Positions 24,448-34,766 of a stretch of 39,296 nt of DNA are shown here, one piece after another (position 1 is the first letter of the stretch; every line of letters starts with the position of its first letter). The translations under genes were made by a program, and so were the position numbers. Origin of the DNA: an uncultured Lentisphaeria bacterium (lineage in GTDB: Bacteria > Verrucomicrobiota > Lentisphaeria > Victivallales > Victivallaceae); the NCBI GenBank assembly GCA_949282965.1, contig CASDQW010000039.1, positions 1-39,296 of the forward strand. Direction: 5' to 3'. The notes beneath the pieces are model-generated. The model did no database searches. It saw only the letters and a list, made by a program, of their open reading frames with translations, and was not told where the DNA came from.

Positions 24448-24926
24448 CTTCCTCCCTTTGTGTCCGGAAGGCGCAGGAGACGGACGTACCCGCCATCCAC
24501 GCCCTTCTGAAAATCTATTCCGACCGGAAAATCGTCCTGCCGAGAAGCGAGGCTGATATTCTCCACTACCTGGCGAATTTCACCGTGGCCGAGGAAGCGG
24601 GGAAACTGGTTGGCTGTGTAGCCGTTCGGGATTTCGGCAATCATCTATTGGAAGTACGTTCCCTGGCGGTGCTGCCGGAAAAACATGGCTCCGGCATCGG
24701 TCGCGCCATGGTCCTGGCCTGCATGGAACGGCTGCGCCATGAGCGCCCCTCGTTCCGTCTGTTTGCGTTGACTTACCGGGAAGGCTTCTTCCATCGTCTG
24801 GGATTCCGGACCGTCACGCGGGAACACTTTCCGGAAAAGATCTGGAGCGACTGCAAGGCCTGCCCCAAGCACGACTGCTGCGACGAAATCGCCGTCCTGT
24901 ATGCATCGGATACGGAAGAAGCATAA
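24444..24926 (+). CDS. argA: short N-acetylglutamate synthase (GNAT family, ArgA-like)
   Basis: The 160-aa GNAT acetyltransferase begins at GTG 24444, overlapping the accA stop and with GAGG 7 nt upstream. Key features match the catalytic domain of N-acetylglutamate synthase, which starts arginine synthesis: 'IVLPRSEADIL', 'FTVAEEAGKLVGCVAV', 'EVRSLAVLPEKHGSGIG' (acetyl-CoA loop), 'LFALTYREGFFHRLGF' and 'KIWSDCKACPKHDCCDEIAV' with its four cysteines. The amino-acid kinase domain of full-length ArgA (about 440 aa) is missing, as in the 'short' NAGS of Mycobacterium. Co-translation with accA is unusual; both draw on acetyl-CoA. Another GNAT substrate cannot be excluded. Confidence 0.8.
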   Translation: MTSSLCVRKAQETDVPAIHALLKIYSDRKIVLPRSEADILHYLANFTVAEEAGKLVGCVAVRDFGNHLLEVRSLAVLPEKHGSGIGRAMVLACMERLRHERPSFRLFALTYREGFFHRLGFRTVTREHFPEKIWSDCKACPKHDCCDEIAVLYASDTEEA

Positions 24927-24951
24927 AGAGAGGGAGGCCCGTTCCGCGACA

Positions 24952-25713
24952 TTACTTTTCAGAACGGGGACGGCACAACCACTGCGTAACTTTTTCCCAT
25001 GGAGTCAACGCGGGGAGAATGGGTAACGGCGGCTTGTTTTCCAGCAGACGCTGCGGATTCACCCGACAGAGCAGCTCAGCTTTTTTCAACGTGTATTTCT
25101 TCTCCAGCCAGGCAAACGCCTCTCCCATGCACGGACGACGGCTGCCGACATCACGATGGGCATCGGAAGCCACCACGTCCACCAGGCCCCGGCGCAGCAT
25201 CGCACGGGCCATCTTCCTTACCGATGGAGATGCCTCCGGCAACAGACTGACGGCATTGATCTGAAAGCATCCTCCCAACCGGTGAAGCTCGTCCAGTTCC
25301 GGCAGCGCAGAAAGAGAAAAAAGCCGCTCCGGATGTACAAAAAGCGCATGATATTGATCCCGCTCCAGCGCAGCCAGCAGGTCCCGGGCGGAAACCGGTA
25401 ATTGATAGCAGCAGAAGTCTATTAAAAGATAACGGCTCTTCGGGGAAATCGTCCGCAACTTCAAGTCTGATGAAAGCTGGGTAAAATCATATTCGAAAGC
25501 CGCCTCCAGAACAATGCCGCACCGTTCCGCCTCCGGGCGAAGGGCCGCCACGGCCGCGTCCAGACGTCCCTCCAGCTCAGGCGAAAAATGAGCTACCGCA
25601 ACCACATGCCGCACCCCAGACGCGGCCAGCTGCTCCAGCATGCGCACCGCCGTCGGAAAGTCTCGGGGCCCATCACTCAAGCGGACGGGCAAATGACAAT
25701 GCAGATCAACCAT
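24952..25713 (-). CDS. PHP-type tyrosine-protein phosphatase, CpsB/YwqE-like
   Basis: The 253-aa protein of the PHP metallo-phosphoesterase family shows the metal ligands in order: VDLHCHLP (His5, His7), 'AVAHFSPEL', 'LEAAFEYDF', 'HALFVHPERL' and 'VVASDAHRD'. Enzymes of this type (CpsB, YwqE, Wzb-equivalent) remove phosphate from bacterial tyrosine kinases that control capsule or exopolysaccharide export. The gene lies 45 nt downstream of such a kinase, and the pair forms an operon, which supports the call strongly. Length is normal. It converges on the argA-like gene with 25 nt between stops. Confidence 0.88.
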   Translation of the reverse strand: MVDLHCHLPVRLSDGPRDFPTAVRMLEQLAASGVRHVVAVAHFSPELEGRLDAAVAALRPEAERCGIVLEAAFEYDFTQLSSDLKLRTISPKSRYLLIDFCCYQLPVSARDLLAALERDQYHALFVHPERLFSLSALPELDELHRLGGCFQINAVSLLPEASPSVRKMARAMLRRGLVDVVASDAHRDVGSRRPCMGEAFAWLEKKYTLKKAELLCRVNPQRLLENKPPLPILPALTPWEKVTQWLCRPRSEK

Positions 25714-25758
25714 GCCTCTTGCCCCTGCTCCTTTCCGCCGGTTAACGCTTCGTAACTT

Positions 25759-27264
25759 TTACGACTTTATATCTTCCTCGCCATCCGTCTTCTTCGAGGA
25801 ATGTCCCTCCGTATCGTCGCTATAACAATAGTCTCCATAGTTGTAACCATAACCATAGCCGGATTGGCGCAAATTAAATTTATTCAACAGAATACCGAGC
25901 ACCCGCACCCCCGCCTGTTCCAATTGTTCCAGGGAGCGGCGCACCGCTTCGATCCGTACATGGTTGCAGGAAACCACAAAGACGACGCCATCCACCAGTT
26001 GTCCAAGCACCAGCGGGTCTGCAATCGACAAACAGGGGGGGGCATCAATGAAAATGTAATCATACTCCTTCCGGCAACGATCGAGCAATTCAGTCAGACA
26101 TTCCGACATAAGCATCTCTGACGGATTCGGCGGCACCGGCCCGGAAAGCAACACATCAAGGTTCTTCTCCCCTCCCACATCACGGTAAACCGCCGAATCG
26201 AAACTCTCATCCCCGGAAATGACCGACACCAACCCTTTGGAACGATCCAACCGGAACATTGCATGCTGCATTGGTTTTCGCAAATCGCCGTCAATCAAAA
26301 GCACTTTTTTCCCGGATTGTGCCGTAACCTGTGCCAGGGCCGTGATACAACTGGATTTTCCCTCGCCGCTGACCGCACTGGTCAACATGATTAAACGGCC
26401 GCCATTGCGCCGATCTGAAAGCAGAAAGTGCAAATTAGTGCGAACCAGCCGGAAGGCTTCTCCAACCTGACGGTGTGCAGAACTCAACAACTGCAACCGG
26501 CCCTTGGGGTACGCTTTGTCCGCTGCTTCCCCCCCGTCCACCAACGGCACAGTCCCCACCATCGTCCGATTCAGCGTTTTTTCCGCCTGCTCCGGATTCT
26601 TCAACGTCCGGTCCAGAACTTCCAACAGCAAAGCCAACGCCCCGCCCAATATGCCGCCAAGGAAAACTCCTATCAGTAAATTGATATGCAACCGGGGTCG
26701 CACCGGCTGTTTCGGCACCAGAGCCGTATCAACGATCTGCACATTGTCCAGCTTCAAAATATCCTTGATGACCTCGGAAAACACGCGAGTCGTTTCATTC
26801 GCCACCACCTGTGCCACCTCCGGACTGGCACTCTCCACTTCCACTGACACAATCCGAGTATTGCGGGCACAATTAACGGAAATCCGATACCCCGGAAAAC
26901 TCTTCTCATCAAACCTGCCGGCAAAAGCGGCTTTGAGACTTTCCTCCACCGGCTGCTGCACCTTCCGGCTGGTCAGCAACTCGCGGTAGTCATTCATCAG
27001 CTGAGTAGCAAGATAAAATTCCTGGGTGGATGTATTTCCGTTCTTGTCCCGATTGTTGTTCCACGCATAAAGGGTTGCATTCGTACGATAGATTGGCGTT
27101 ATGACATATCGAGTCAGCCCCCATGCCACGGCTGCCCCGAGTATCACAAACAGCAGAATTAATTTCCAGAAACGCAATGCCACCCCCAGCAGAACGTTCA
27201 TGCTGAAGATGTTTTCCAGAGTACTGGAATGATCCGCAGCACCTCCCGGAAGAAGATTATTCAT
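25759..27264 (-). CDS. polysaccharide co-polymerase / BY-kinase (Wzz-Wzc-like tyrosine autokinase)
   Basis: The 501-aa inner-membrane protein has two membrane helices (about residues 29-50 and 200-222) bordering a periplasmic Wzz domain with a Pro-rich segment (PKQPVRPRLH) before the second. The cytoplasmic BY-kinase domain has Walker A SGEGKSS (Lys303), Walker A' LLIDGDLRKP, and Walker B YIFIDAPP. The tail carries six tyrosines in GYGYGYNYGDYCYSDD (Tyr470-481), the autophosphorylation cluster. Such proteins set chain length and gate export of capsule or exopolysaccharide. The ATG at 27264 has GGGGGA upstream at good distance; an in-frame ATG three codons earlier is too close to it. The cognate phosphatase follows. 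Other export genes are not in the window. Confidence 0.92.
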   Translation of the reverse strand: MNNLLPGGAADHSSTLENIFSMNVLLGVALRFWKLILLFVILGAAVAWGLTRYVITPIYRTNATLYAWNNNRDKNGNTSTQEFYLATQLMNDYRELLTSRKVQQPVEESLKAAFAGRFDEKSFPGYRISVNCARNTRIVSVEVESASPEVAQVVANETTRVFSEVIKDILKLDNVQIVDTALVPKQPVRPRLHINLLIGVFLGGILGGALALLLEVLDRTLKNPEQAEKTLNRTMVGTVPLVDGGEAADKAYPKGRLQLLSSAHRQVGEAFRLVRTNLHFLLSDRRNGGRLIMLTSAVSGEGKSSCITALAQVTAQSGKKVLLIDGDLRKPMQHAMFRLDRSKGLVSVISGDESFDSAVYRDVGGEKNLDVLLSGPVPPNPSEMLMSECLTELLDRCRKEYDYIFIDAPPCLSIADPLVLGQLVDGVVFVVSCNHVRIEAVRRSLEQLEQAGVRVLGILLNKFNLRQSGYGYGYNYGDYCYSDDTEGHSSKKTDGEEDIKS

Positions 27265-27320
27265 AACCACCATCCCCCAATTTCATCTATTGCTATCTAA
27301 ACCCCCGTATCGTTTTTAAT

Positions 27321-27390
27321 TTAGCATGAAAGTCAAAGAATGCAACTTGTAAATTTTTTCCTGCATGCTAATTTGATAGGAGGATATCTG
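27321..27390 (+). promoter_or_regulatory. leader with inverted repeat and strong Shine-Dalgarno in front of the unknown gene
   Basis: TTAGCATG (27321-27328) and CATGCTAA (27364-27371) are inverted repeats 35 nt apart. AGGAGG at 27378-27383 is the best ribosome binding site in this part of the window, but no ATG follows it. The in-frame codon 4 nt later is CTG (27388-27390). The repeat could be an operator for the divergent kinase operon or an RNA hairpin next to the binding site. Confidence 0.4.
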
Positions 27391-28053
27391 AACCAGAAAA
27401 AACGTTCCCTTTCAGAGGCTGCCGTGATTCTGCATAATGAAATCTTCGATCGGGTGAAAAAAACCCTCGGACTGCTTTCAGGAACCCCGGAGACTGCCGG
27501 AGCTCCCATTGACTTTCTGGTTAAAATGAACCTTTCCGCATGGATGGGGCGACGGGATGCGGCAGGCGACCGGATCGGCGAACTGATGTACGAAGATCTT
27601 TTCGCACAGAATGAAGCTGAACGGCGCCTCCGTTACCGGCAGGTGGGAATGTTGTTGGATCGCGCCATGGAAGATACTGAAATGATTCTGATGACGCTGA
27701 CCAGCCCGGATACGGAAACACGCGAACGGCGCCAGCTGAACTACTGGGAACTGTTGCGGCAGGTGATCTCCGCCCTGGAGGCCCTGAATGCTCTGACCGG
27801 GAAGCTGTTTCATGCGCCGGCGGACGAAAATTGCTGTCTGCTGATCCAGCCTGATGCCAATCTTTCCAGAGATGAACGGCAACTCGGCGAAAGTGAAATC
27901 AGTCTGGTCAACCAATTCCGGGAACTGTTCGAATCAGGAAGGCAGCAAATGCTCCGGTACCGGGAATATACCGCCAAGAGTTTCAGCAAATCCAACGCTG
28001 AACGCTATCGGAAATCCTATCAGAAATATCATCGGCTCTTCCGGGAATCTTGA
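27340..28053 (+). CDS. protein of unknown function, divergent from the BY-kinase operon
   Basis: The frame gives 237 aa from the ATG at 27340, or 221 aa if translation starts at CTG 27388 behind a strong AGGAGG. The protein is soluble, rich in Glu, Arg, Leu and Gln, and looks almost wholly helical (for example NAERRLRYRQVGMLLDRAM and 'NYWELLRQVISALEALNALTG'). It has no signal peptide; the first 16 residues of the longer form are hydrophobic but do not look like an export signal. No family was recognised. Codon use and uninterrupted length argue that it is real. Its place beside the kinase/phosphatase pair hints at a link to exopolysaccharide control, but this is weak evidence. Confidence 0.6.
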   Translation: MQLVNFFLHANLIGGYLNQKKRSLSEAAVILHNEIFDRVKKTLGLLSGTPETAGAPIDFLVKMNLSAWMGRRDAAGDRIGELMYEDLFAQNEAERRLRYRQVGMLLDRAMEDTEMILMTLTSPDTETRERRQLNYWELLRQVISALEALNALTGKLFHAPADENCCLLIQPDANLSRDERQLGESEISLVNQFRELFESGRQQMLRYREYTAKSFSKSNAERYRKSYQKYHRLFRES

Positions 28054-28267
28054 TCCGCGTTATCGGACATCCATTACCCGCATTCATTACACTCGCCGGG
28101 GAATGCCCGCTTTCGACGCCGCAAACGGCCTGCCGGCAGCGCAAGCCTCCCGGCCCCCTTCTCGCCGGATCCAATGATCAGGCATCACCGTTTCTATTCA
28201 CCACGTCACGGCTTTCCCTCGGGACATGTATCCGGGAAATGGTACCTCTCCATCACGCAGGTTTTCT

Positions 28268-28306
28268 TTAAAAAAAACGGTGAAAGAGTCACCTCTTTCA
28301 CCGTTT
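28268..28306 (-). terminator. Rho-independent terminator of the str/S10 operon
   Basis: On the - strand AAACGGTGAAAGAG and CTCTTTCACCGTTT form a perfect 14-bp stem with a 4-nt loop, followed by a run of T (the last stem bases join it). It begins 28 nt after the rpsS stop. The remaining 210 nt up to the unknown gene (28054-28267) hold nothing I recognise. Confidence 0.9.
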
Positions 28307-28333
28307 CGGCCCTTCGGTCTGAAAACCGCGGCA

Positions 28334-28597
28334 TTATTTCCCGGAAACCACCCCGTGGTCTTTGAAGGTACGGGTCGGCGAAAATTCACCGAGCTTGTGC
28401 CCGACCATGTTTTCCGTAATAAACACCGACACAAAGCTCTTCCCGTTATGAACTTCGAAGGTATGACCAACGAAATCCGGAATGATCATCGACCGGCGGG
28501 ACCAGGTCTTGATCGGCTTCTTCTGGCCCTTGAGCGCGTCAACCTTGTCAATCAGATACTGGTCAACGAACGGGCCCTTCTTAATGGATCTGGCCAT
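28334..28597 (-). CDS. rpsS: 30S ribosomal protein S19
   Basis: The 87-aa protein matches S19 throughout: [19 protein letters not shown], '[24 protein letters not shown]', and '[21 protein letters not shown]'. It binds 16S rRNA in the head of the small subunit. Its ATG overlaps the rplB stop (TAATG). In most bacteria rplV and rpsC follow; here a strong terminator does. Confidence 0.97.
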   Translation of the reverse strand: MARSIKKGPFVDQYLIDKVDALKGQKKPIKTWSRRSMIIPDFVGHTFEVHNGKSFVSVFITENMVGHKLGEFSPTRTFKDHGVVSGK

Positions 28598-29427
28598 TAT
28601 TTCTTCCTCCGTTCAACAATGAATTTGCTCGACGTCTTCTTCGGATGCCGCGTCTTCTTGCCCTTGGCCAGCTGGCCCCACGGCGACACCGGATGTCCGC
28701 CGCCGGACGTACGGCCTTCGCCCCCGCCCCTCGGATGGTCAACCGGGTTCATCACCACGCCGCGGACGTGCGGACGGAAGCCCAGATAACGTTTCTTACC
28801 GGCTTTGCCGAGCTTAACGTTCATATGGTCCAGATTGCCGACCTGACCGATGGTCGCACGACAATTGATATTGATCATGCGCACTTCCCCGGAGGGCAGC
28901 TTCACCTGCGCATACCGTTCTTCCTTACCACGGAGCACCGCGGTCTGACCGGCGGAGCGGACCAACTTGGCGCCGCGACCGGGCTGCATCTCAATGTTAT
29001 GAATCGTGACGCCGACCGGAATATCTTTGATCGCCAGGCAGTTGCCCGGCTTGATATCGGCCTTCGGACCATTCATGATCACATCGCCGACCTTCAGGCC
29101 GACGGGCGCGAGAATATATTTCTTGATCCCGCCGTTATACATGATCAGGGCAATATTCGCCGTCCGATTCGGATCATATTCGATCGTCAGCACCTTGGCC
29201 GGCACACCGTCCAGATTGCGCATAAAGTCGATTTCCCGATACCGGCGCTTGTTGCCCGCACCACGGAAACGAGTGGTGACGCGACCGTAATTATTGCGTC
29301 CGCCGGAGGATTTCTTCCCTTTGACCAGACTCTTTTCCGGCTTGGAGGCAGTCAGTTCGGACGAATAGTCCAGAACCGTCATACCGCGCCGCGAAGGAGA
29401 GGTCGGATGAAAGCTTTTGATCGCCAT
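28597..29427 (-). CDS. rplB: 50S ribosomal protein L2
   Basis: The 276-aa protein is a full-length L2, needed for subunit association and the peptidyl-transferase centre. It has '[19 protein letters not shown]', '[20 protein letters not shown]', '[20 protein letters not shown]' (with the conserved His near the catalytic centre) and a basic C-terminus. It follows rplW by 27 nt and overlaps rpsS. Confidence 0.97.
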   Translation of the reverse strand: MAIKSFHPTSPSRRGMTVLDYSSELTASKPEKSLVKGKKSSGGRNNYGRVTTRFRGAGNKRRYREIDFMRNLDGVPAKVLTIEYDPNRTANIALIMYNGGIKKYILAPVGLKVGDVIMNGPKADIKPGNCLAIKDIPVGVTIHNIEMQPGRGAKLVRSAGQTAVLRGKEERYAQVKLPSGEVRMININCRATIGQVGNLDHMNVKLGKAGKKRYLGFRPHVRGVVMNPVDHPRGGGEGRTSGGGHPVSPWGQLAKGKKTRHPKKTSSKFIVERRKK

Positions 29428-29454
29428 TTTCTCTATACCTCAGAAGGGTTTGCC

Positions 29455-29745
29455 TTAAATAATTTCAATGCTGCCTTCAGACAACGTCACTACCGCCTTC
29501 TTCCAGTCCGGGCGCTTGCCCATGATGGCGGACCGGCCGGCCCGCTTGGGCTTGCCGCTGTAATTCATGATGTTGACCGACTTGACCTTGACCTTGAACA
29601 ATTCTTCAATGGCCCGGCCGATTTCGATTTTCCCGGCATCCGGCTTCACTTTGAAGACGTATTTCTTTTCGGCAACCATGCCGTTGCTCTTCTCGGTGAC
29701 CAGCGGCGCGATAATCAAATCAAACGCAGTTTTCATAATATTCAC
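29455..29745 (-). CDS. rplW: 50S ribosomal protein L23
   Basis: The 96-aa protein is L23, which sits at the nascent-chain exit and docks trigger factor and SRP. Motifs: 'IIAPLVTEKSN', 'KYVFKVKPDAGKIEIGRAIEELF' and 'VKSVNIMNYSGKPKRAG'. Standard length; 5 nt after rplD. Confidence 0.96.
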   Translation of the reverse strand: MNIMKTAFDLIIAPLVTEKSNGMVAEKKYVFKVKPDAGKIEIGRAIEELFKVKVKSVNIMNYSGKPKRAGRSAIMGKRPDWKKAVVTLSEGSIEII

Positions 29746-29750
29746 ACTCC

Positions 29751-30389
29751 TCAGGCCAGACGTCCGATGAAAGCGTCCAGCGCATCTTTGGTGAACACCA
29801 GTTTGCTGAAGCGCAGCAGTTCATACACATTCACGACATCCGCCCGACGCATGACCACATTCGGCAGATTGCCGGTGGCACACACCGCGGTTTCCTCATA
29901 TTCCGGCACCGACAGCAACACGGAATCATCGCTGACCTGAAGCCCCTTGAACACCGCAACCGCGCTCTTGGTCTTGTGATCCGGCAGAGCGAACTCATTC
30001 AGAACGATCACATCACCATCGACCACGCGTTCGGAAAACGCACGCTTCAGCGCCAGAAGCTGCACTTTCTTGTTGACCTTCTTGGCGAAACTGCGCGGAA
30101 CCGGTCCGAAAATCGTACCGCCACCAACCCAGACCGGACTGCGATTGCTGCCGGCACGGGCACGTCCCATCCCCTTCTGACGGAAGGGCTTGGCTCCACC
30201 GCCACTCACTTCACCGCGACATTTCGTCTTGGCCGTACCGGCCCGCAGACCGGCCATATAGGCCACTACCGTATCATGAACCGCCTGTTCACCCTTTTCG
30301 AGCTCCAGAGCGTTTTCCGGCAGAACATACTCGCCGACGCGAGCACCCTTGCAATCAAGGATATCCAAAACTTTCGACATGATACTCAC
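29751..30389 (-). CDS. rplD: 50S ribosomal protein L4
   Basis: The 212-aa protein is L4, which lines the peptide exit tunnel. It shows 'RAGTAKTKCRGEVSGGGAKPFRQKGMGRARAGS' type loop sequence and 'GPVPRSFAKKVNKK'. In E. coli L4 also represses its own operon; no equivalent leader is evident here. The start lies 8 nt after the rplC stop. Confidence 0.96.
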   Translation of the reverse strand: MSIMSKVLDILDCKGARVGEYVLPENALELEKGEQAVHDTVVAYMAGLRAGTAKTKCRGEVSGGGAKPFRQKGMGRARAGSNRSPVWVGGGTIFGPVPRSFAKKVNKKVQLLALKRAFSERVVDGDVIVLNEFALPDHKTKSAVAVFKGLQVSDDSVLLSVPEYEETAVCATGNLPNVVMRRADVVNVYELLRFSKLVFTKDALDAFIGRLA

Positions 30390-30397
30390 CTGAATCC

Positions 30398-31039
30398 TTA
30401 CTTGCTCTTGGCCTTGATTGCTTCCCGGAGCAGAACTGTGCCGCCATTCGGACCCGGAATCGCACCGCGCACCAGCAACACATTCTCATCCGCCATCACC
30501 CGGACCACCTTCAGATTCTGAACCGTCCGGCGCACATTGCCCATATGTCCCGGCATGCGCTTTCCTTTGATCACGTTCCCCGGCCATTCACGGCAACCGA
30601 TCGAACCGGGACGGCGCGTCCAGGCACCGCCATGGCTGGCGCGACCACCGCCGAAACGGTGACGCTTGACCACCCCTTGATAACCGCGGCCCTTGGTCGT
30701 AGCGGTTACATCCAGATAATCATCAGCAGCAAAAACATCGACGTTCAACACCGTACCCGGGGCCATGTCACTGTCCGCTTCGGTACGGAATTCACGCAGA
30801 ACGCTCGGCAGTTTGTCCGTCAAACCGGCCTTGGCACAGTGCCCGGCCACCGCTTTGCTGACGTTCTTGCTTTTGCGGGCCCCAAAGCCCAGCTGCACCG
30901 CGGAATAACCATCGCGGGCACGGGTCTTGACATCAACCACGACACAGGGACCGGCTTCAACCACCGTCACCGGCACGATCCTGCCCTCTGCGTCGTAGAC
31001 CTGAGTCATCCCGACTTTTTTACCGATTAAACCTTTCAT
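30398..31039 (-). CDS. rplC: 50S ribosomal protein L3
   Basis: The 213-aa protein is L3: 'MKGLIGKKVGMTQVYD', 'VTVVEAGPCVVVDVKT', 'GRGYQGVVKRHRFGGGRASHG' and 'GNVRRTVQNLKVVRV'. It nucleates 50S assembly. GGAGCG lies just upstream. About 100 nt with a stable hairpin separate it from rpsJ. Confidence 0.96.
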   Translation of the reverse strand: MKGLIGKKVGMTQVYDAEGRIVPVTVVEAGPCVVVDVKTRARDGYSAVQLGFGARKSKNVSKAVAGHCAKAGLTDKLPSVLREFRTEADSDMAPGTVLNVDVFAADDYLDVTATTKGRGYQGVVKRHRFGGGRASHGGAWTRRPGSIGCREWPGNVIKGKRMPGHMGNVRRTVQNLKVVRVMADENVLLVRGAIPGPNGGTVLLREAIKAKSK

Positions 31040-31105
31040 TTTCGCTCCTTTCGCGTTAGATACACGTCCTCAATCGGTGGAGGACGGCGGTATCCGGACT
31101 CGCCG

Positions 31106-31131
31106 CAACGGGAAGCGCCCGCTTCCCGTTG
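31106..31131 (-). other. stable hairpin between rpsJ and rplC
   Basis: CAACGGGAAGC and GCTTCCCGTTG form a perfect 11-bp stem with a 4-nt loop, starting 9 nt after the rpsJ stop. No T-run follows on the - strand, so it is not a normal terminator. It may be a processing site, a stability element or a partial attenuator between S10 and the L3-L2 genes. Confidence 0.5.
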
Positions 31132-31140
31132 ACAGAATGG

Positions 31141-31464
31141 TCAGAGTCCGATCTTGATCGAAATATCCACCCCTGCCGGCAGCGTCAGCTTCTTCAGCTC
31201 ATCCACCGTCTTGGCGGTCGGATTGATGATATCCATCATCCGTTTGTGCGTACGCATTTCAAACTGTTCCATCGACTTCTTGTCGACATGCGGGGAACGG
31301 TTCACCGTGAAACGCTCAATCCGAGTCGGCAACGGCACCGGACCGGCCACCATGGATCCGGTACGCTTGGCCGTTTCGAGAATCTCGTTGACCGACTGGT
31401 CCAGAATCCGGTGTTCATAGGCCTGAAGCCGGATCCGGATACGCTGAGTTTTACCCGTAGCCAT
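31141..31464 (-). CDS. rpsJ: 30S ribosomal protein S10
   Basis: The 107-aa protein is S10 (NusE): '[20 protein letters not shown]', '[24 protein letters not shown]' and '[15 protein letters not shown]'. It serves in the 30S head and in antitermination complexes. Its start is 2 nt after the fusA stop; tuf, which often lies between these genes, is missing. Confidence 0.96.
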   Translation of the reverse strand: MATGKTQRIRIRLQAYEHRILDQSVNEILETAKRTGSMVAGPVPLPTRIERFTVNRSPHVDKKSMEQFEMRTHKRMMDIINPTAKTVDELKKLTLPAGVDISIKIGL

Positions 31465-31466
31465 TT

Positions 31467-33581
<2,115 letters not shown>

Positions 33582-33602
33582 CTTCTCTGTCGCTCCCCCC
33601 GA

Positions 33603-34073
33603 TTACCAGCGATAATGAGCGAACGCCTTGTTCGCCTGCGCCATCTTGAACGTGTCTTCTTTTTTCTTGATGGAAGACCCGGTGTTGTCAAAAGCATCCA
33701 GCAGCTCACCCGCGAGTGATTCCATCATCGACTTCCCCTTGCGTCCGCGGGAATAGCTCGTGATCCACCGCATCGCCAGCGCGACCTGCCGTTCCGGATC
33801 CACTTCCACCGGCACCTGGTAGGTGGCACCACCGACACGCCGGCTTTTGACTTCCAGTTTCGGTTTGACGTTTTCCAGCGCCTGTTCGAACACTTCCAGA
33901 GCGGCCATTTCCGGCTTCTTCGCCTGAATCAGATCAAAGGCTCCGTAAACAATCCGCTGGGCTACGGATTTCTTGCCGCGCGTCATGATCGTATTGATCA
34001 GCCGGGCAACCAGTTCACTGTTGTACTTCACATCGGGAATCAGATCCCGTTTGACTGCACTGCGTCTTCTCAT
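33603..34073 (-). CDS. rpsG: 30S ribosomal protein S7
   Basis: The 156-aa protein is S7, which starts assembly of the 30S head. It has '[17 protein letters not shown]', '[20 protein letters not shown]', '[17 protein letters not shown]' and ends '[10 protein letters not shown]' as is usual. It follows rpsL by 45 nt. Confidence 0.97.
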   Translation of the reverse strand: MRRRSAVKRDLIPDVKYNSELVARLINTIMTRGKKSVAQRIVYGAFDLIQAKKPEMAALEVFEQALENVKPKLEVKSRRVGGATYQVPVEVDPERQVALAMRWITSYSRGRKGKSMMESLAGELLDAFDNTGSSIKKKEDTFKMAQANKAFAHYRW

Positions 34074-34118
34074 GTGCGTTATATCCTTACTCTTGCGTCC
34101 AAGGTTGTTTTGCGGGAC

Positions 34119-34523
34119 TTATTTTTTGCCCTTCTTGCCGGCAGCGGCATCAGCCTTCGGCGTCTTGGCACCGTACTTCGAACGGCCCTGACGACGCTTG
34201 TCCACGCCCAGGCTGTCCAGCGCACCACGAACAATGTGATAACGCACCCCCGGCAGGTCACGAACACGGCCGCCCTTGACCAGCACCACCGAGTGCTCCT
34301 GCAGGTTGTGGCCTTCGCCTCCGATGTAGGCGGTCACTTCCTGGCCGTTGGACAAACGGACACGAGCAATCTTGCGCAACGCGGAGTTCGGTTTCTTCGG
34401 AGTACGGGTAGTAACCTGCATGCAGACCCCGCGACGCTGCGGGCAGGCGCTCAGAGCTCTCGATTTGCTCTTCTTGACTTTGGTTTCGCGTCCGAAACGC
34501 ACCAGCTGATTGATTGTCGGCAT
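34119..34523 (-). CDS. rpsL: 30S ribosomal protein S12
   Basis: The 134-aa protein is S12 of the decoding centre: '[12 protein letters not shown]', '[20 protein letters not shown]', '[20 protein letters not shown]' and '[14 protein letters not shown]'. The Lys residues that decide streptomycin sensitivity (in TPKKPNS and [11 protein letters not shown]) are present in wild-type form. A short Ala/Lys tail extends it slightly. It is the first gene after the promoter at 34603-34631. Confidence 0.97.
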   Translation of the reverse strand: MPTINQLVRFGRETKVKKSKSRALSACPQRRGVCMQVTTRTPKKPNSALRKIARVRLSNGQEVTAYIGGEGHNLQEHSVVLVKGGRVRDLPGVRYHIVRGALDSLGVDKRRQGRSKYGAKTPKADAAAGKKGKK

Positions 34524-34602
34524 AAAAATGTCCTGCTGTTTTGCTGTTTTCTTACGGTTCTCTATATATAAAGCTACTTTGATCCGAATATTAAAGACTC
34601 AT

Positions 34603-34631
34603 AACATAACGCCGAAAACGTTTTTTTGCAA
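34603..34631 (-). promoter_or_regulatory. candidate promoter of the str/S10 operon
   Basis: On the - strand TTGCAA (34631-34626) and TATGTT (34608-34603) are spaced by 17 nt, within an AT-rich stretch after the rpoC terminator. The leader would be about 73 nt. A second AT-rich candidate (TATATATAG near 34565) is closer to the gene. Confidence 0.45.
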
Positions 34632-34652
34632 ACTTTCCGTGGAAAAAACCGC

Positions 34653-34700
34653 AAAAAAAACAAGATCCACCCGCCGCGCAACCATTCCCCGCGACGGGTG
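34653..34700 (-). terminator. Rho-independent terminator of the rpoBC operon
   Basis: On the - strand CACCCGTCGCG and CGCGGCGGGTG pair over 11 bp (one G-U) with an 11-nt loop, then GATCTTG and a run of eight T. It lies about 135 nt after the rpoC stop and isolates rpoBC from the str operon. Confidence 0.75.
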
Positions 34701-34712
34701 CATTGTCTCGGC

Positions 34713-34766
34713 ATCCGGAATTTCGCGGACTGTTCTGCAACAATCCGCCTGCCGCAAATTCCGGAT
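34713..34766 (-). other. long hairpin in the rpoC 3' untranslated region
   Basis: The arms 34713-34728 and 34752-34766 pair over 15 bp with a single bulged base. Inner bases GCGGA and TCCGC could pair as an alternative. It sits between the rpoC stop and the terminator, has no T-run of its own, and codes for nothing evident. It could be a processing or binding element. Confidence 0.4.

Noticed and set aside
24938..24968. Inverted repeat CCCGTTC...GAACGGG between the convergent argA-like and phosphatase genes
   Set aside because: Only 7 bp with a 17-nt loop, overlapping a coding end, and without a T-run. Too weak to call a terminator.
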